Assembly: GCA_947485035.1 (NCBI GenBank)
Contig: CANKQN010000012.1
Span: forward strand, 1-13,898
DNA: 13,898 bases
Source: Rickettsiales bacterium
Lineage (GTDB): Bacteria; Pseudomonadota; Alphaproteobacteria; Rickettsiales; Deianiraeaceae
Reading direction: 5' to 3'
Shown here: piece after piece, positions 13,569 through 13,898 of the stretch
Layout: each line of letters opens with the position of its first letter
Position numbering within the stretch: position 1 is the stretch's first letter
Notes under the pieces: generated by a model
Told to the model about the DNA's origin: nothing
Database searches by the model: none
The model's input: only the letters and a program-made list of their open reading frames with translations
Translations under genes and position numbers: made by a program

Positions 13569-13898
13569 TTTTTTTTTGATGATCCGTTGTTTGTTGGTGT
13601 TGTTGGAGACATCTGAGATGCCTGAGATGCTGACGGGAGATTATCACCGAAAGCGTCTCCTTTGAGCACCTGCACCTTCGTCTTCGACCCATCCGTCTTC
13701 GGCCCATCCGTCTCCGGCACCTTCCCCGTCTCCGCCTTCCCATCCGTCCCATTCGCCTCCGACCCATCATTCACCTTCACCTTCGTCTCCGACCCATCAT
13801 TCACCTTCACCTTCGTCTCCGGCACCTTCCCCGTCTCCGCCTTCCCATCCGTCCCATTCGCCTCCGACCCATCATTCACCTTCACCTTCGTCTCCGGC
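13520..13898 (-). CDS. Tandem-repeat low-complexity protein, 5' end beyond window
   Basis: The frame is open at the right edge, and the codons before the GTG at 13885 continue the repeat (PETK), so the true start lies outside. The visible 121+ residues consist of hydrophilic repeats built on KVNDGSEANGTDGKAETG and KVPETKV, then TDGPKTDGSKT, then a unique Ser/Pro/Asn-rich stretch (GDNLPSASQASQMSPTTP) and, after the A10 tract, LLKTLERNLSSQSLV to a TAG at 13520. There is no membrane segment in view. Repeat DNA is far richer in GC (40 of 60 in 13681-13740) than the gene's own tail (17 of 60 in 13381-13440). Low-complexity, variable-length repeats of this kind are common in surface or exported proteins of host-associated bacteria, but that role is inference. 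The native C-terminus is probably in the other frame (13350). Confidence 0.6.
   Translation of the reverse strand, partial: PETKVKVNDGSEANGTDGKAETGKVPETKVKVNDGSETKVKVNDGSEANGTDGKAETGKVPETDGPKTDGSKTKVQVLKGDAFGDNLPSASQASQMSPTTPTNNGSSKKKLLKTLERNLSSQSLV
13568..13577 (-). other. A10 homopolymer tract at the frame break
   Basis: Ten consecutive A on the coding (minus) strand, read TCA AAA AAA AAA CTG in the repeat frame. One added A (or a -1 slip) joins the repeats to the 72-codon downstream frame; the present length leads to a stop 15 codons later. Long A tracts are known sites of replication, transcription and ribosomal slippage. Confidence 0.75.
13709..13896 (-). repeat. Nested perfect tandem repeats (105, 30 and 15 bp) in coding DNA
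   Basis: An 83-bp stretch at 13709-13791 recurs without change at 13814-13896, offset 105 bp. Inside it, a 30-bp unit at 13761-13790 is repeated directly at 13791-13820 and again at 13866-13895, so 105 bp equals a 75-bp unit plus an extra 30-bp copy. Next to this, a near-identical 15-bp pair lies at 13688-13702 and 13703-13717. All periods are multiples of three, so copy-number change keeps the frame. The plus strand is strongly pyrimidine-rich (47 of 60 in 13681-13740). The array continues beyond the window. Confidence 0.92.

Noticed and set aside
13709..13896. CRISPR-like array from regular repeats
   Set aside because: Units are contiguous coding tandem repeats with periods in multiples of three; there are no unique spacers of constant length and no cas genes.

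Overview
This 13.9-kb window looks like a compact, AT-rich chromosomal segment of an alphaproteobacterium, and genome reduction or a host-associated life is plausible. The evidence is a TrcR/DUF1013 regulator (an alphaproteobacterial family) next to an S4 protein that resembles Rickettsia-type S4, an SdhE-type complex II assembly factor, a Kdo transferase (so a Gram-negative with lipid A), very short or overlapping gene junctions, and a secreted ankyrin-repeat protein. I cannot place it to order from sequence alone. The standard code applies: TGG is used for Trp and TGA as a stop. No tRNA, rRNA, transposase or CRISPR was seen.

Layout. From 3442 down to the left edge runs a minus-strand unit dsbB-serS-panD-pepA, with pepA cut by the edge. 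Diverging from it at 3481 is a plus-strand pair: a lysine-rich protein of unknown function and a TatD-type metal-dependent hydrolase. tatD overlaps tail-to-tail with a minus-strand unit, nuoL-atpC-pgk-sdhE (8453 to 4751). That unit joins one gene each from respiratory complex I, ATP synthase, glycolysis and complex II assembly, with junctions that overlap or are only 15 bp long. A 163-bp divergent spacer carries plausible promoters both ways and separates nuoL from the plus-strand unit rpsD-trcR-waaA. waaA overlaps by 4 bp with a minus-strand gene for an exported ankyrin-repeat protein. That gene diverges, with a 22-bp gap, from the plus-strand pair trpC-rsmI.

The right end (13350-13898) is the odd part. 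A minus-strand gene enters from beyond the window. It carries GC-rich, perfectly repeated 105/75/30-bp coding units for an acidic/lysine Gly-Asn-Asp-Thr-rich stretch, then a tract of ten A. In the frame of the repeats translation stops at 13520. One frame over it stays open for 72 further codons and stops at 13350, only 6 bp from the converging rsmI stop. This fits a slippage-controlled (phase-variable or transcriptionally/ribosomally slipped) repeat protein, a recently broken gene, or a homopolymer sequencing error. It is the best candidate for something undescribed here.

Other notable points are an AtpC without its C-terminal helical domain, an RsmI without its C-terminal region, an S4 protein with an altered core motif, and convergent gene ends that leave no room for intrinsic terminators.
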